64,000 nucleotides of DNA from positions 33,170 through 97,169 of the forward strand of contig NZ_BAUA01000063.1 of NCBI RefSeq assembly GCF_000710915.1, written 5' to 3'. The stretch is from Nocardia brasiliensis IFM 10847 (GTDB taxonomy: Bacteria; Actinomycetota; Actinomycetes; Mycobacteriales; Mycobacteriaceae). The notes beneath the pieces are model-generated. The model was given only the letters and a program-made list of their open reading frames with translations. It searched no databases and was not told the origin of the DNA. Made by a program: the position numbers and the translations under genes. Shown piece after piece: positions 1 through 9,578 of this stretch. Position 1 is the stretch's first letter. The number at the start of each line of letters is the position of its first letter.

Positions 1-906
1 GATGGGCAGGTCGGATTCTCGTATGTAATACAGCGCGCGCACGCCACGACCGGCCGTGAGCACCGAATAGCGCAGCAGCAGAGCCAATGTCGGCATAGTC
101 GCGAGCACGGCGCACAGCAGCGCGGCGAGTACCGCACCGCCACCCACCACGCCGGCGCCGAACAGGATGAGCACCGCGCACGCGGCGAACGCGACGGCCA
201 CCAGCAGCAGTGCCGCGCCGGCTGCCGGTGCGCCGGAGTGCCCGATGTAGAGGTCCAGTGCGTGCCGGGCCAGCCCCGCGACGGTGAACTTGGACGCTCC
301 GGCAGCCCGGGCCTGGTGGGCCGTTCGCACGGTGGTGTAGCGATTCGTGACGGCGGGCAGCGACGCCATGAAGTACGGTGCGGGACGGCGCAGTTCGACG
401 ATCCGACGGGCGACACCGGCCCGCACCAGACGGAATGTCGTAGCGCCTCGGGGCATTTCGATCCCGAGCAGGCGACGCGCGATCAGCTCCGACAGCGCGG
501 AGCCCCACCTTCGCAGCGGCGGATCGGCGCGCTCGTCGCGCACCCCGAACACGGCGTCCACCCCGTCGGCCGCGGCCGCGATCAGCTTGTGCGCCTGGCT
601 CGGATGACTCTGCAGATCGGCGTCCAGGTGCAGGATCCATGGTTTGCTCGCGTACTTGTAGCCCGCGGCGAAGGCCGCCTCGAACCCGAAGTTGCGCGCG
701 AACGAGATGTAGTGCACCCGTTCGTTTTCCGCGGCCAGCCCGGTCACCAGCGCCAGCGTGGCATCGGTGCTGCCGTCGTCGACGAACAGCAGCTCGACAT
801 CGTGGTGGCCGAGCTCGGCGACGACGGCCGCGTGCGCCGCTACGACATTGACCTCTTCGTCGCGGCACGGCACCACGACGGTGAGGCCGAACCCGGCGGG
901 GGCCAT
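1..906 (-). CDS. GT2 family glycosyltransferase (partial at window edge)
   Basis: Open to base 1, so the C-terminus is missing; 302 residues are visible. The N-terminal GT-A domain carries the nucleotide-binding LLFVDDGSTD and the metal-binding LHLDADLQ motifs, typical of dolichol/undecaprenyl-phosphate sugar transferases (ArnC/DPM1 type). After about residue 225 two hydrophobic stretches follow, fitting a C-terminal membrane anchor. The ATG overlaps the stop of the upstream epimerase as TGATG, so translation is coupled and the two probably act on one cell-envelope sugar or glycolipid. The acceptor and the sugar cannot be read from sequence. Confidence 0.8.
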   Translation of the reverse strand, partial: MAPAGFGLTVVVPCRDEEVNVVAAHAAVVAELGHHDVELLFVDDGSTDATLALVTGLAAENERVHYISFARNFGFEAAFAAGYKYASKPWILHLDADLQSHPSQAHKLIAAAADGVDAVFGVRDERADPPLRRWGSALSELIARRLLGIEMPRGATTFRLVRAGVARRIVELRRPAPYFMASLPAVTNRYTTVRTAHQARAAGASKFTVAGLARHALDLYIGHSGAPAAGAALLLVAVAFAACAVLILFGAGVVGGGAVLAALLCAVLATMPTLALLLRYSVLTAGRGVRALYYIRESDLPI

Positions 907-1859
907 CACGCCGTGGCCGTCTCGCAGGGCTCCGGCACGCCCCAATGTGTGCCGCGGGTCTCGATGAACCATTCGATGGTGCGCCGCATGCCGTCATCGA
1001 GCGGCAGCAGCGATTCGGGGTCGACGCCGATGCTGGACAGCGTCGCCGGATCGGCCCGCACGACCGCGCCGGGCTCCTCGCCCGGCCGCATGGGCAGGCC
1101 GACGATCGGCACCCGCGGGTACCCGAATTCGACGCACTGGTCGATGATCAGTTCGGCGACGGACCGGATCGACTGGGAGCGGGCCGGGCCGACCTCCAGC
1201 ACGACGTCCGGCACCAGGCCCTGCTCGGCCGACTCCAGCGCCGAAACCAGCACGCGCGCAACATCGCCCACCCAGACCATGTCGGACAGCTGCACCCCGC
1301 CGCCGTAGAGCTCGACGGGTTGGCCGGCCAGCGCCCGGCAGATCACCGCCGGCGTGAACTTGCGCACCTTGCCCGCCCCGAACGGCGCGGCCGCCAACTG
1401 GCGCGGGCCGTAGGCGTTGACCACCCGCACGTTCGTCACCCGGGTACCGCGATACGCGTTGAACATGTGCACGAACCGCTCGACCGCGGTCTTGGAGATC
1501 GAATAGCTGTTGTTCATCCAGTGGTTGCCGACGCAGATGTACACGCCGGGCAAATCGTACTGCGCCACCGACTCCAGGAAGTTCAGTCCGCCAACCAGAT
1601 TCGTCTCCGCGGCGGGCCGGGGCCGGCTGATCGTCTCCTGCGTGCCGAGCACCGCGGCGAGATGGATCATGCCTTCGCAGTGCGCGGCGAGTTCGGCCAT
1701 CGAGGTGGCGTCGCGGATATCGCCGAGCATCACCTCGTACGGTTGCGCGCCCGCCCGTCGTCGATGGTCGAAGATCACCGGCTCGTGGCCGCGCCGCACC
1801 AGTTCTTCGCAGACATAGGAGCCGATGAATCCCGACCCGCCCGTGACCCCGACCTTCAT
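906..1859 (-). CDS. NAD-dependent epimerase/dehydratase (extended SDR)
   Basis: A 317-residue Rossmann-fold protein beginning MKVGVTGGSGFIGS, the GxxGxxG NAD-binding motif of extended short-chain dehydrogenases. The catalytic YxxxK is visible as YSISK. The start at 1859 has a purine-rich ribosome site (AAGGTGGG) about 8 bases upstream; a longer open frame to 1958 exists but the extra 33 residues look like untranslated leader. It likely epimerises or dehydrates a nucleotide sugar. It is coupled to the downstream glycosyltransferase, so the pair probably supplies and transfers a sugar for the envelope. Substrate unknown. Confidence 0.85.
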   Translation of the reverse strand: MKVGVTGGSGFIGSYVCEELVRRGHEPVIFDHRRRAGAQPYEVMLGDIRDATSMAELAAHCEGMIHLAAVLGTQETISRPRPAAETNLVGGLNFLESVAQYDLPGVYICVGNHWMNNSYSISKTAVERFVHMFNAYRGTRVTNVRVVNAYGPRQLAAAPFGAGKVRKFTPAVICRALAGQPVELYGGGVQLSDMVWVGDVARVLVSALESAEQGLVPDVVLEVGPARSQSIRSVAELIIDQCVEFGYPRVPIVGLPMRPGEEPGAVVRADPATLSSIGVDPESLLPLDDGMRRTIEWFIETRGTHWGVPEPCETATA

Positions 1860-2064
1860 TCTGTTGTCCCACCTTGCGCTATCTATCCGGTGACCCGCCG
1901 GTGGTACCGGCAGGATAACCGTGGGTGTCCGCATCGTCCGGATTTTGTCCGGATCCACGCACCCGCGAAAGAGGACGCGTAGATGATGTGCGGCACAGCC
2001 TAGGCAGCTTCGGAAGGTCGCCGATAGCCATAGTTTTCGGGGCCGAGGATTTCACCCCGAGGAT

Positions 2065-3144
2065 TCAGAGAGTGTGCATCAACCACTGCGCCGTGCGCCG
2101 CCAGATCGCGCTGCCCGGATCGATCACGGCGAAGTGATCGGCCGGCAGCTCGAGTAACTCCGCCGAATCCTGTTTCGTACGGGCCAGATCCGTATAGTTC
2201 CTGCTGAACTCCAGCAGATCGGGTTCGTCGTCGAGGCCGCAGACGATCAGCTGCGGTATACCGAGCGGCAATCGTTCGATCGGTGCGGCCGAGCGGTAAA
2301 CGGCCGAGTCCGGCGTGTAGCGATGGCCGAGCGCGCGGGCCACCGCACCGTCGCCGAGCTCGCGGCGATCCGCCGTCCGCAGGTCGAGCACGCCCGCGAG
2401 ACTCACCGCGGCGGCGGGGCGCAAGTCGGTGGCCTGTGCGTCGGCGGCCAGGCGCAATGCCAGCTGTGCGCCTGCCGAATGGCCCAGCACGGCAACCCGA
2501 TCGAGGTCGAGCCGATTCGCCTCGGCCGCCGGCGCGAGCGCCGCGAAGGCATCGGCGACATCGGCAACGGTTGCGGCCCAGCCCGATTCGGCCGGACGGC
2601 GATATTCGACGTTCCACGTCGCGCAGCCGCGGGCGGTGAGATCGACCGCCACGGCGTGCATGAGGTCGCTGTCCCACCACGGTTTCCAGTACCCGCCGTG
2701 CAGCAGCACGGCCACCGGGAACGGGCCGGGGCCCGCCGGTGTCCGCAGGTACACCCGCTGATACGGATGCGTGCCGTAGGTCAGCATCGTCGCGGGATGG
2801 CACCGGTGGAAATACCAATCGGCTACGGCGTACCGCAGACCCGCCAGGCCGCGACCGCGGATATGCGTGCGCACACCGGCGGACCGGTCGGCGGCACAGC
2901 GCTCGAAGTCCACCCGGATCATCCGCCGTGGAACATCCCCCGGCAGCGCGGCCGCACCCGGTACCACCACGAATTCCTCGTCGGAGGCGGCGGCACGGCA
3001 GGCCGCGACGAACTCGGCCGGGTCGGCGGCGCGCACCGGCCCCGCCGTGACGTCGTAGGCGGCGCAGGCCGCGACCAGCAGTTCGGCGGCGGTCGCCCAG
3101 TGGGTGACCGCGTCGGGCCCGAAGACGATCCGCAGGTCGCTCAT
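2065..3144 (-). CDS. kynB: Kynurenine formamidase-like alpha/beta hydrolase with AroQ-like N-terminal domain
   Basis: 359 residues. The C-terminal two thirds (about 115-359) is an alpha/beta hydrolase with the oxyanion motif HGGYW (149-153), nucleophile elbow GHSAG (Ser223), an acid near Asp305 and His337: the pattern of BNA7/AFMID-type arylformamidases, which hydrolyse N-formylkynurenine. It diverges from the tryptophan dioxygenase and kynureninase genes, which supports that role; the gene symbol is by function, since bacterial KynB is often another fold. Residues 1-112 look like a degenerate type II dehydroquinase (VVVPGA near 60 and HIRGRGLAG near 94 resemble the AroQ NPGA and GxIxGxGxxGY blocks). 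Start supported by GGGAGG before the ATG. Confidence 0.75.
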   Translation of the reverse strand: MSDLRIVFGPDAVTHWATAAELLVAACAAYDVTAGPVRAADPAEFVAACRAAASDEEFVVVPGAAALPGDVPRRMIRVDFERCAADRSAGVRTHIRGRGLAGLRYAVADWYFHRCHPATMLTYGTHPYQRVYLRTPAGPGPFPVAVLLHGGYWKPWWDSDLMHAVAVDLTARGCATWNVEYRRPAESGWAATVADVADAFAALAPAAEANRLDLDRVAVLGHSAGAQLALRLAADAQATDLRPAAAVSLAGVLDLRTADRRELGDGAVARALGHRYTPDSAVYRSAAPIERLPLGIPQLIVCGLDDEPDLLEFSRNYTDLARTKQDSAELLELPADHFAVIDPGSAIWRRTAQWLMHTL

Positions 3145-3156
3145 CGCGCGCCTCCC

Positions 3157-3192
3157 ATGACATCGATCTAGCGAACGTCACGATAATGTCAT
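3157..3192. promoter_or_regulatory. Inverted repeat in the divergent kyn promoter
   Basis: ATGACAT (3157-3163) and ATGTCAT (3186-3192) are exact inverted 7-mers separated by 22 bases, in the 91-bp gap between the divergent formamidase and dioxygenase genes. The position suits an operator controlling both directions; the PaaX-type regulator encoded in the cluster is the obvious candidate ligand. No experimental consensus was matched. Confidence 0.35.
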
Positions 3193-3235
3193 ACCCTGGC
3201 GGCACCAGGTAGTACCCGACCAGTGGGGATTTCGC

Positions 3236-4090
3236 ATGACCGTCGAGCACAACACCCGGGCACTCGAACACGACATCGTCACCGACTTCAGCTCGCGCAC
3301 GAGCTACGGCGGATACCTCGATCTGCCGACCCTGCTCAGCGCGCAGCATCCGGTGAGCAGGCCCGAACATCACGACGAGTTGCTGTTCATCATCCAGCAC
3401 CAGACCACCGAGCTGTGGCTCAAACTGGTGCTGCACGAGACCAGGGCGGCCCGGGCCGCGTTCGACGCCGACGACACCGGCGTAGCGCTCAAATGCATTG
3501 CGCGGGTGAAACATATCCAGAAGACGCTGACCGAGCAGTGGTCCGTGCTGGCCACCCTGACGCCCACCGAGTACGCCCAGTTCCGCGGCGTGCTCGGCAA
3601 TTCGTCGGGCTTCCAGTCCTATCAGTACCGGGCGATCGAGTTCATTCTCGGCAACAAGAACGCGTCCATGCTGCGCGTCTTCGAGGCAGATCCGGTGGCG
3701 CACAAAGAATTGGACAGGCTGCTGCACGAACCGAGCCTCTACGATTCGTTCTGGCGGCACGTCGCGCGCAGCGGGCTGGACGTGCCGCGCTCGACGCTGG
3801 ACCGGGACGTGACGCTGGCCTACGTGCTCGACCCCGAACTCATTCCGCTGGTGAAATCCATTTACCAAGCCCCACAGCGGCACTGGTCGATCTATGAGAC
3901 GTTCGAGGAACTGGTCGATCTCGAGGAGAACTTCCAGCTCTGGCGGTTCCGGCACATGCGCACCGTGCTGCGCACCATCGGCACCAAGCGCGGCACCGGC
4001 GGTTCCAGCGGCGTCGGCTTCCTGCAGCGCGCGCTCGACCTCACCTTCTTCCCGGAACTGTTCGCCGTTCGCACCGAGCTCGGAGGCTGA
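3236..4090 (+). CDS. kynA: Tryptophan 2,3-dioxygenase
   Basis: 284 residues, the usual bacterial length. It contains the family block HHDELLFIIQHQTTELWLKL (45-64), with the substrate-contacting His55, and RFRHMRTV placing the haem axial ligand at His240. The C-terminal TKRGTGGSSG loop is also characteristic. The enzyme opens the indole ring of L-tryptophan with O2 to give N-formylkynurenine, the first step of the kynurenine pathway, in the cytoplasm. It lies 3 bases upstream of kynureninase in the same operon and is divergent from the formamidase. Confidence 0.95.
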   Translation: MTVEHNTRALEHDIVTDFSSRTSYGGYLDLPTLLSAQHPVSRPEHHDELLFIIQHQTTELWLKLVLHETRAARAAFDADDTGVALKCIARVKHIQKTLTEQWSVLATLTPTEYAQFRGVLGNSSGFQSYQYRAIEFILGNKNASMLRVFEADPVAHKELDRLLHEPSLYDSFWRHVARSGLDVPRSTLDRDVTLAYVLDPELIPLVKSIYQAPQRHWSIYETFEELVDLEENFQLWRFRHMRTVLRTIGTKRGTGGSSGVGFLQRALDLTFFPELFAVRTELGG

Positions 4091-4093
4091 GCC

Positions 4094-5323
4094 ATGACCA
4101 CCGACGACTTCGCCACGCGCGCCGAAGCTCTCGACGAAGCCGACCCGCTACGCGACTACCCGGGCCGCTTCCTCGGCAGCGACGATCCCGAGATCGTCGC
4201 CTACCTCGATGGAAACTCGCTGGGCAGGCCGACCAGGGCGAGCGCCGACCGCCTCGCCGAGTTCGTCACCGAGGCGTGGGGCGGCAGGCTCATCCGGGGC
4301 TGGGACGAACAGTGGTACGAGCTGCCGTTGACGATCGGCGATCGGATCGGCGCGACGGTGCTGGGCGCGGCCGCCGGGCAGACCACCATCGGCGATTCCA
4401 CCACCGTGCTGCTCTACAAGCTGGCCCGGGGCGCGCTCGCACTGCGGCCCGGCCGCACCGAGATCGTGCTGGACCGCGACAACTTCCCCACCGATCGGTA
4501 CCTGCTCGAATCGATCGCGGCCGATCTCGGGCTGCGATTGCGCTGGATAGAACCGGAATTCACCGGTGGCGTCACCGCCGGCGAACTGGCACCGGTCGTT
4601 TCCGAACACACCGCGCTGGTCGTGCTCAGTCACGTCGCCTATCGGTCGGGCTATCTGCTGGACGCGCCCGCGATCGCGGCCGTCGCCCACGACGCGGGCG
4701 CCCTGCTGCTGCTCGACCTGTGCCACTCGGTGGGCGCGGTGCCGCTCGAACTCGACTCGTGGGGTATCGATTTCGCCGTCGGCTGCACCTACAAGTACCT
4801 CAACGGCGGCCCCGGAGCACCGGCGTTCGGCTATGTCCACAGCACGCATCTCGCCGATTTCGTCCAGCCCATCTGGGGTTGGATGGGCCGCGAGGATCCC
4901 TTCGCGATGGCCCAGGGCTACCGGCCCGCACCCGGTATCCGGCGGTTGATCAGCGGGACGCCCGCGATCGTCGGCATGCTGCCGATCCAGGACATGCTCG
5001 ACCTGATCGAGGCGGCCGGCATGCCTGCGGTGCGCGCGAAATCGCTGGCACTCACCGATTTCGCGCTCGACCTTGCGCACGCGTGGCTGGTGCCGTTGGG
5101 TGTAACGGTGTCCTCGCCAGCAGATCCGGCCCGCCGCGGCAGCCACGTGACGATCGATCATCCCCGTTTCCAGCAGGTGACGGCACGACTCTGGGAGCGC
5201 GGCGTCCTTCCCGACTTCCGTCCGCCGCACGGTATCCGGATCGGCCTGAGCCCGCTCAGCACCACCTTCGCCGAGGTGCTCGCCGGAGTGTCGGCCATTC
5301 GCGATGAACTCACCACACGCTGA
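4094..5323 (+). CDS. kynU: Kynureninase
   Basis: 409 residues, a fold-type I PLP enzyme. The Schiff-base lysine is Lys234 in the block CTYKYLNGGPG, and LDLCHSVGAVP upstream carries the PLP-contacting aspartate. The enzyme cleaves L-kynurenine to anthranilate and alanine (or 3-hydroxykynurenine to 3-hydroxyanthranilate). No kynurenine 3-monooxygenase or 3-hydroxyanthranilate dioxygenase is in the window, so the visible route ends at anthranilate. The start follows the kynA stop by 3 bases, and the 3' end overlaps the PaaX-like gene by 20 bases. Confidence 0.95.
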   Translation: MTTDDFATRAEALDEADPLRDYPGRFLGSDDPEIVAYLDGNSLGRPTRASADRLAEFVTEAWGGRLIRGWDEQWYELPLTIGDRIGATVLGAAAGQTTIGDSTTVLLYKLARGALALRPGRTEIVLDRDNFPTDRYLLESIAADLGLRLRWIEPEFTGGVTAGELAPVVSEHTALVVLSHVAYRSGYLLDAPAIAAVAHDAGALLLLDLCHSVGAVPLELDSWGIDFAVGCTYKYLNGGPGAPAFGYVHSTHLADFVQPIWGWMGREDPFAMAQGYRPAPGIRRLISGTPAIVGMLPIQDMLDLIEAAGMPAVRAKSLALTDFALDLAHAWLVPLGVTVSSPADPARRGSHVTIDHPRFQQVTARLWERGVLPDFRPPHGIRIGLSPLSTTFAEVLAGVSAIRDELTTR

Positions 5324-6161
5324 TCCCGCGACCGCCGGTGCCGTCCTCGACGACATCGACTCGCGGCCGGGCAGCGCCACCTCGCTCGCCCGGACAGTGC
5401 TGGGCGCCTACGTCCGTGACCTCGGCGGCTGGATCGCGATCGCCGATTTCGGCGCACTGCTCACCCGGCTCGGCGTGCCGGAGCCGAGCACCAGGACGGC
5501 GGTCGCCCGCCTCAAGAGCAAGGGCGTGCTGGCGGCCGAATCCCGCGGCGGGCGTAGCGGTTACCGCGTCACCGCGGCCGCCGAAGCGATGTACCTGCGC
5601 GGCGATCCGCGTATCTTCGGCTTCCGGCAGATGGCCGATACCGATGCGTGGCACCTGATCTCGTTCGGTATTCCCGAAGCCGAGCGCGCCGCCCGGCACC
5701 AGTTGCGGCGGCGGCTGACCTCGATCGGTTGCGGCACCGTCTCGCCGGGGCTGTGGATCTGCCCGGAGTATCTGGCCGACGAGGTCACCGCCATCGTGCG
5801 CGCGCTCGGGCTCGACGAGTACGTGACCACCTTTCGCGCGGTGGACCTTTCGGTGCCCGGCCCACTGACAGCGGTGGCGGCGCAGTGGTGGGACCTGCCC
5901 GCACTCGCCGCGCGCTACCGTGCCTTCCTCGCCCGGCATCGCGGCCTGCTCGATCCGGCCGAGCTCAGCGACCGGGACGCTTTCGAACGGTTCGTGCCCG
6001 CACTCGACGAATGGCGCGTGATCCCCTATCTCGATCCCGGCCTGCCGCAGCGGATGCTGCCCGCGCAGTGGCCGGGTCCGGCGGCGGTCCGGCTCTTCGC
6101 CGACGCGCAGCGCCGGTGCCTGGCGCCGAGCCGGCGCTGGGTCAAGTCGATGGTGTCCTGA
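5304..6161 (+). CDS. PaaX family transcriptional regulator
   Basis: 285 residues matching the PaaX layout: an N-terminal winged helix (about 25-95, with the GVPEPSTRTAVARLKSKG recognition region), a central domain (WHLISFGIPEAERAARHQLRRRL) and a C-terminal cap with long helices. PaaX proteins repress aromatic-acid catabolic operons and are released by an acyl-CoA ligand. It overlaps kynU by 20 bases, so it is co-transcribed and probably regulates the tryptophan-degradation cluster; this pairing is inferred from context. The ligand is unknown and could be anthraniloyl-CoA or another pathway compound. Confidence 0.85.
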   Translation: MNSPHADPATAGAVLDDIDSRPGSATSLARTVLGAYVRDLGGWIAIADFGALLTRLGVPEPSTRTAVARLKSKGVLAAESRGGRSGYRVTAAAEAMYLRGDPRIFGFRQMADTDAWHLISFGIPEAERAARHQLRRRLTSIGCGTVSPGLWICPEYLADEVTAIVRALGLDEYVTTFRAVDLSVPGPLTAVAAQWWDLPALAARYRAFLARHRGLLDPAELSDRDAFERFVPALDEWRVIPYLDPGLPQRMLPAQWPGPAAVRLFADAQRRCLAPSRRWVKSMVS

Positions 6162-6239
6162 GCCTGCGCGCCGCGGCGGCCCACCCAGCTTGTCCGGACC
6201 ACCCAGCGCTTTGGCACCCAACGCGGCGACCATTGCGCC

Positions 6240-7616
6240 TCAACGGTTCTCAGGCGGGATGTTCTGGTTGAGATGGAACACGTTGTCCGGATCGACGGCG
6301 CGCTTGAGCCGCACCAGCCGCTGCCACCCGGGTTCGCCGTAGGCCTCCCGGGTGCGGTGCTCGCCTTCGTTGCCCAGATGGTTGACGTAGCCGCCACCCG
6401 CCGACCACGGGCGCAGCGCCGCCCAGGTCGCCCGCGTCCAATTGCGATGGGCCGCACTGTCGTCGGTCGCCTCCGGCCAGACGGCGGCGACGGTGAGCAG
6501 CGCGGTGGCGGTGCGGAAGCCGAAGGCGGCGGACTCGGCGGGCGTGTCCGCGATCGCGCCGCCCGCTATCCGCACCAGCAACTGCGACATCGGCGAGGTG
6601 CTCTGCTCGGCGGCCGCGACCAGGCTGTTCACCGCCGTATCATCCAGCGGGCCCAGCCATTCCGAACGGCCGTAGGCACACAGTCCCGGTGCGGCGGCGT
6701 CGTCCACCATGGCTTGCAGCGCCGTGTAGGGCATCGGCCCGAACAGATCGGCGAGCGGGGTGCCCGCTGTGCGCAGCGGCCGGACCAGCGCCTGCGCGGC
6801 CGCGAAATCGCCGGTGTGACAGGCTGCCAGCGCCACTACCGGCTTTCCGTGGAACTGCGGCGGCACGAACGGCGCGGGCGGCGCGCAGATCAGCGCGGCG
6901 TTCAATCCGAGTTCGGGCGGGGCGGTCCGGGCCACCTCCAGGAACATCGAAAGCGGTTCCGCCGCCAACGGATACAGCACCGCCCCGGCGAACATCGGCA
7001 CCGGGATCGGATGCAGCCGCATCGTGAACCGAGTGACGACCCCGAAGTTCCCGCCGCCACCGCGCAGCCCCCACAGCAGTTCCGGGTGAGTGTGCGCGGT
7101 CACCTCCACGGTCCCGCCGTCGGCCGTGACGAGCTGAGCGGCGATCAGATTGTCGCAGCTGAGACCGTAACGACGGGACAGCCAGCCGATTCCGCCGCCG
7201 AGGGTCAGCCCGGCGACGCCGGTGTGGGAGACCTCGCCGCCGGGCACCGCCAGCCCGACCGCCTCGGCCGCCGCGTCCAGCTGCCGCCAGAGCACCCCGG
7301 GCTCGACCCGGGCGACCCGGGCGCGCGGATCGATCTCGACCGCGCGCATCGCACTCAGGTCGATGACCAACCCGCCCTCGCACATGGACAGCCCGGAAAA
7401 GCTGTGCCCACCGCCGCGCACCGCTATGGCGAGTTCGTGCCTGCGCCCGAACTGCACCGCCAGCGCGACATCGGCCGCGCTCCGGCAGCGCGCGATGACG
7501 GCCGGGTAGCGATCGATGGCACCGTTCCAGAGTCGGCGCGCGGCGTGATAGTACGGATCGTCGGGCCGGATGAGAGCGCCGGTGAAGCCGGACAGCCCGG
7601 CGGCGTAACTGGTCAT
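6240..7616 (-). CDS. FAD-binding oxidoreductase, berberine-bridge-enzyme type
   Basis: 458 residues. The PCMH-type FAD domain shows RGGGHSFSG, whose histidine is the usual 8-alpha covalent FAD site, and [18 protein letters not shown]. The C-terminal BBE motif YVNHLGN and the [18 protein letters not shown] tail are intact. I see no cysteine at the second flavinylation position, so a single covalent bond is likely. Such enzymes oxidise sugars, alkaloid-like compounds or alcohols with O2. The start at 7616 was chosen over a longer frame because the extension would overlap the divergent LuxR gene and lacks family sequence. Substrate unknown. Confidence 0.85.
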   Translation of the reverse strand: MTSYAAGLSGFTGALIRPDDPYYHAARRLWNGAIDRYPAVIARCRSAADVALAVQFGRRHELAIAVRGGGHSFSGLSMCEGGLVIDLSAMRAVEIDPRARVARVEPGVLWRQLDAAAEAVGLAVPGGEVSHTGVAGLTLGGGIGWLSRRYGLSCDNLIAAQLVTADGGTVEVTAHTHPELLWGLRGGGGNFGVVTRFTMRLHPIPVPMFAGAVLYPLAAEPLSMFLEVARTAPPELGLNAALICAPPAPFVPPQFHGKPVVALAACHTGDFAAAQALVRPLRTAGTPLADLFGPMPYTALQAMVDDAAAPGLCAYGRSEWLGPLDDTAVNSLVAAAEQSTSPMSQLLVRIAGGAIADTPAESAAFGFRTATALLTVAAVWPEATDDSAAHRNWTRATWAALRPWSAGGGYVNHLGNEGEHRTREAYGEPGWQRLVRLKRAVDPDNVFHLNQNIPPENR

Positions 7617-7704
7617 GCGAGAAAGCCTCGCCAGCCGGGCCGGGCGCGACCATCCCCGATTCCGGGGGTTCGGCACGGCCGCGCGGCGGACGATACTGAG
7701 ACCC

Positions 7705-8802
7705 ATGCCGGAGAAATCCCTGGACTGGGTGACCGCGGGCGTCGACCGCGTCTGCCGGACCGTGTCCGGTGCGGTCGAACTGGAGCGCGCCGTGACCGCG
7801 GTGCTGCGCGAGGCCGTGCCCTTCGACGCGTGGTGCGTGCTGACCGTCGATCCCGGTTCGGTGCTGCCGACCGGCGGCTGCCATCGCAACGGGCTGCCGC
7901 TCGAGTACATGGACGCGATGCTCCAGATCGAGGCGGGCGGTCGGGACGCACTGGCGTTGCCGACCCTGGCCAGGGGCCCGCACCGGGCGATGACCTTGAG
8001 CGCGGCCACCGACGGACACCCCGAGCGCAGCAGGCACTACCGGGAGATCCTGGTGCCGAGCGGGATGACCCGCGAGATGCGTATCCTCTTCGGCGACAAG
8101 GGAAACGTGTGGGGCGCGCTGGTGCTGTTTCGCGGCGCGGATGTTCCGGACTTCACCGCAGCCGACGCCGAACTCGCCGGCGCGGCCACCACCTCGGTGG
8201 CCGACGCGATCCGCCGGGAGATGGTGCTCACCGAGATCGCCGCCGAGGACGCGGTCACCGGGCCGGGGCTGTTGCTGCTGACGCCCGGCCTGCACCCGGT
8301 CTCCATGACCGCGGCGGCCGCGCACTGGCTGGCGCAGATCGACGACGGCGTCGACCCGGACCGCGACATCCCTTTCTGCGTCATGACATTGGCGCATCAA
8401 GCCTGGTCTCGCCCCGGCCCGGCGCGGGCCAGGACCCGGACCAGGAGCGGGCGCTGGATGACCTTGCACGCGGAGCGGCTACCGGGCGCCGCCGACCAGC
8501 TCTCGGTGCTCATCGAGGCCACCCGCCCGGTGGAGATCGCGGCACTGGTCGCCGACACCTATCGGCTCACTCCGCGCGAGCGGGACGTGGTCGGGCTGCT
8601 CGCCCGCGGCTATGCGCGGACCGAGATCGCCAAGCTGCTCGCATTGTCCGCGCACACCGTCGACGATCACGTCAAACGGATCTTCGGCAAGCTCGAGGTG
8701 CGCAGCCGGGCCGAGCTGACCGCGAAACTGTTCTTCGACCAGCATGTTCCGCGCATGCAGCAGGAGATCCCGATCGGCAGCTCCGGGTGGTATCTGCGCT
8801 GA
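7705..8802 (+). CDS. LuxR family regulator with N-terminal sensory domain
   Basis: 365 residues. A GAF-like sensory region (about 20-190) is followed by a linker and a C-terminal LuxR helix-turn-helix: [20 protein letters not shown] with [15 protein letters not shown]. There is no receiver aspartate, so it is not a canonical two-component regulator. Met 7705 was chosen because the 30 extra residues upstream lie in the divergent promoter gap. It is divergent from the flavoprotein gene across 88 bases and is a plausible regulator of it; that is inference from position. Confidence 0.8.
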   Translation: MPEKSLDWVTAGVDRVCRTVSGAVELERAVTAVLREAVPFDAWCVLTVDPGSVLPTGGCHRNGLPLEYMDAMLQIEAGGRDALALPTLARGPHRAMTLSAATDGHPERSRHYREILVPSGMTREMRILFGDKGNVWGALVLFRGADVPDFTAADAELAGAATTSVADAIRREMVLTEIAAEDAVTGPGLLLLTPGLHPVSMTAAAAHWLAQIDDGVDPDRDIPFCVMTLAHQAWSRPGPARARTRTRSGRWMTLHAERLPGAADQLSVLIEATRPVEIAALVADTYRLTPRERDVVGLLARGYARTEIAKLLALSAHTVDDHVKRIFGKLEVRSRAELTAKLFFDQHVPRMQQEIPIGSSGWYLR

Positions 8803-8806
8803 CCGC

Positions 8807-9514
8807 TCAGGCGCCGACGCGCGTGTAGGCGGACCGGATATGCGTTTCGGCGTCGGTGAGATAGTCGGCCAGCATCTGTTCGGCCACCGCACCGCGACCG
8901 TCGAGCAGCGCGCGGTGGATCTCGTGATTACGCGCCAGATAGGGCTCGTGAAAGGTGAGCGGATCGGCCATCACGTGGAAGACCAAGCGGAGTTCGTTCC
9001 ACACGCTCGACATCATCTGGTCGAGGCGCTTGCTGCGATTGAGCGCGGCGATCGCCTTGTGGAAGTCGATGTCCGCGGTGCCGACCCCGGTCCAATCCTG
9101 TTCCGCGGCGCAGGCGTCGGCGCGCGCGAGCGCGGCCGCGAGCTCGTCGGATCCGGTTGCCGCGCGGTCGAATCCGCGGATCGCCGCGCACTCGACGATG
9201 CGCCGGCACTGGTAGAGCTCGGCGACATCGTCGGAGGTGGGCACCCGGACGAAGGCGCCGCGGTTGAGTTCGTGGGTCACCAGCCGCTCTTCGATCAGCG
9301 AGCGGAAGGCCTCGCGCAGGGTATTGCGCGAAACACCGAGCGCCGCACAGATATCGGGCTCGGAAAGACGGGACCCGGGACGCAGCGAGCCGTCCAGGAT
9401 GCTCGCGCGGACGATATCGGCGGTCTGCGAGCTGCGGCTGGACCGAGTCAGCAGACCTTTGTGTTCGGAAAGGGCCGTGTAGACGGGATCGGGCCGATCT
9501 ACCGGTGTCGTCAT
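8807..9514 (-). CDS. GntR family regulator, FCD (FadR-like) subfamily
   Basis: 235 residues: N-terminal winged helix (IVRASILDGSLRPGSRLSEPDICAALGVSRNTLREA, about 34-70, quoted here only to locate the domain by its RPGSRLSE and SRNTLREA cores) and a C-terminal all-helical FCD ligand domain with the metal-binding histidines (DFHKAI, NHEIHRALL). The ribosome site GGAGG precedes the ATG. It is divergent from the MFS-pxpBC operon across 153 bases that hold two dyads, so it probably controls that operon and itself. FCD regulators typically sense small organic acids; 5-oxoproline or a related acid is a reasonable guess. Confidence 0.85.
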   Translation of the reverse strand: MTTPVDRPDPVYTALSEHKGLLTRSSRSSQTADIVRASILDGSLRPGSRLSEPDICAALGVSRNTLREAFRSLIEERLVTHELNRGAFVRVPTSDDVAELYQCRRIVECAAIRGFDRAATGSDELAAALARADACAAEQDWTGVGTADIDFHKAIAALNRSKRLDQMMSSVWNELRLVFHVMADPLTFHEPYLARNHEIHRALLDGRGAVAEQMLADYLTDAETHIRSAYTRVGA

Positions 9515-9578
9515 CCAAACCTCCGCTGACCTGTGGCTTGCCGTTCGAGCATAGCTCAGATCGCACTGCCAGCCGACG

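Noticed and set aside
1936..1954. Direct repeat GTCCGGAT (1936-1943 and 1947-1954) before the epimerase gene
   Set aside because: Eleven-base spacing is suggestive of an operator, but GC-rich 8-mers recur by chance and no regulator is adjacent.
238..1982. Long plus-strand frames opposite the epimerase and glycosyltransferase
   Set aside because: They are antisense shadows caused by high GC; composition is Arg/Pro/Gln-rich with no family motifs, while the minus strand encodes clear SDR and GT2 motifs.
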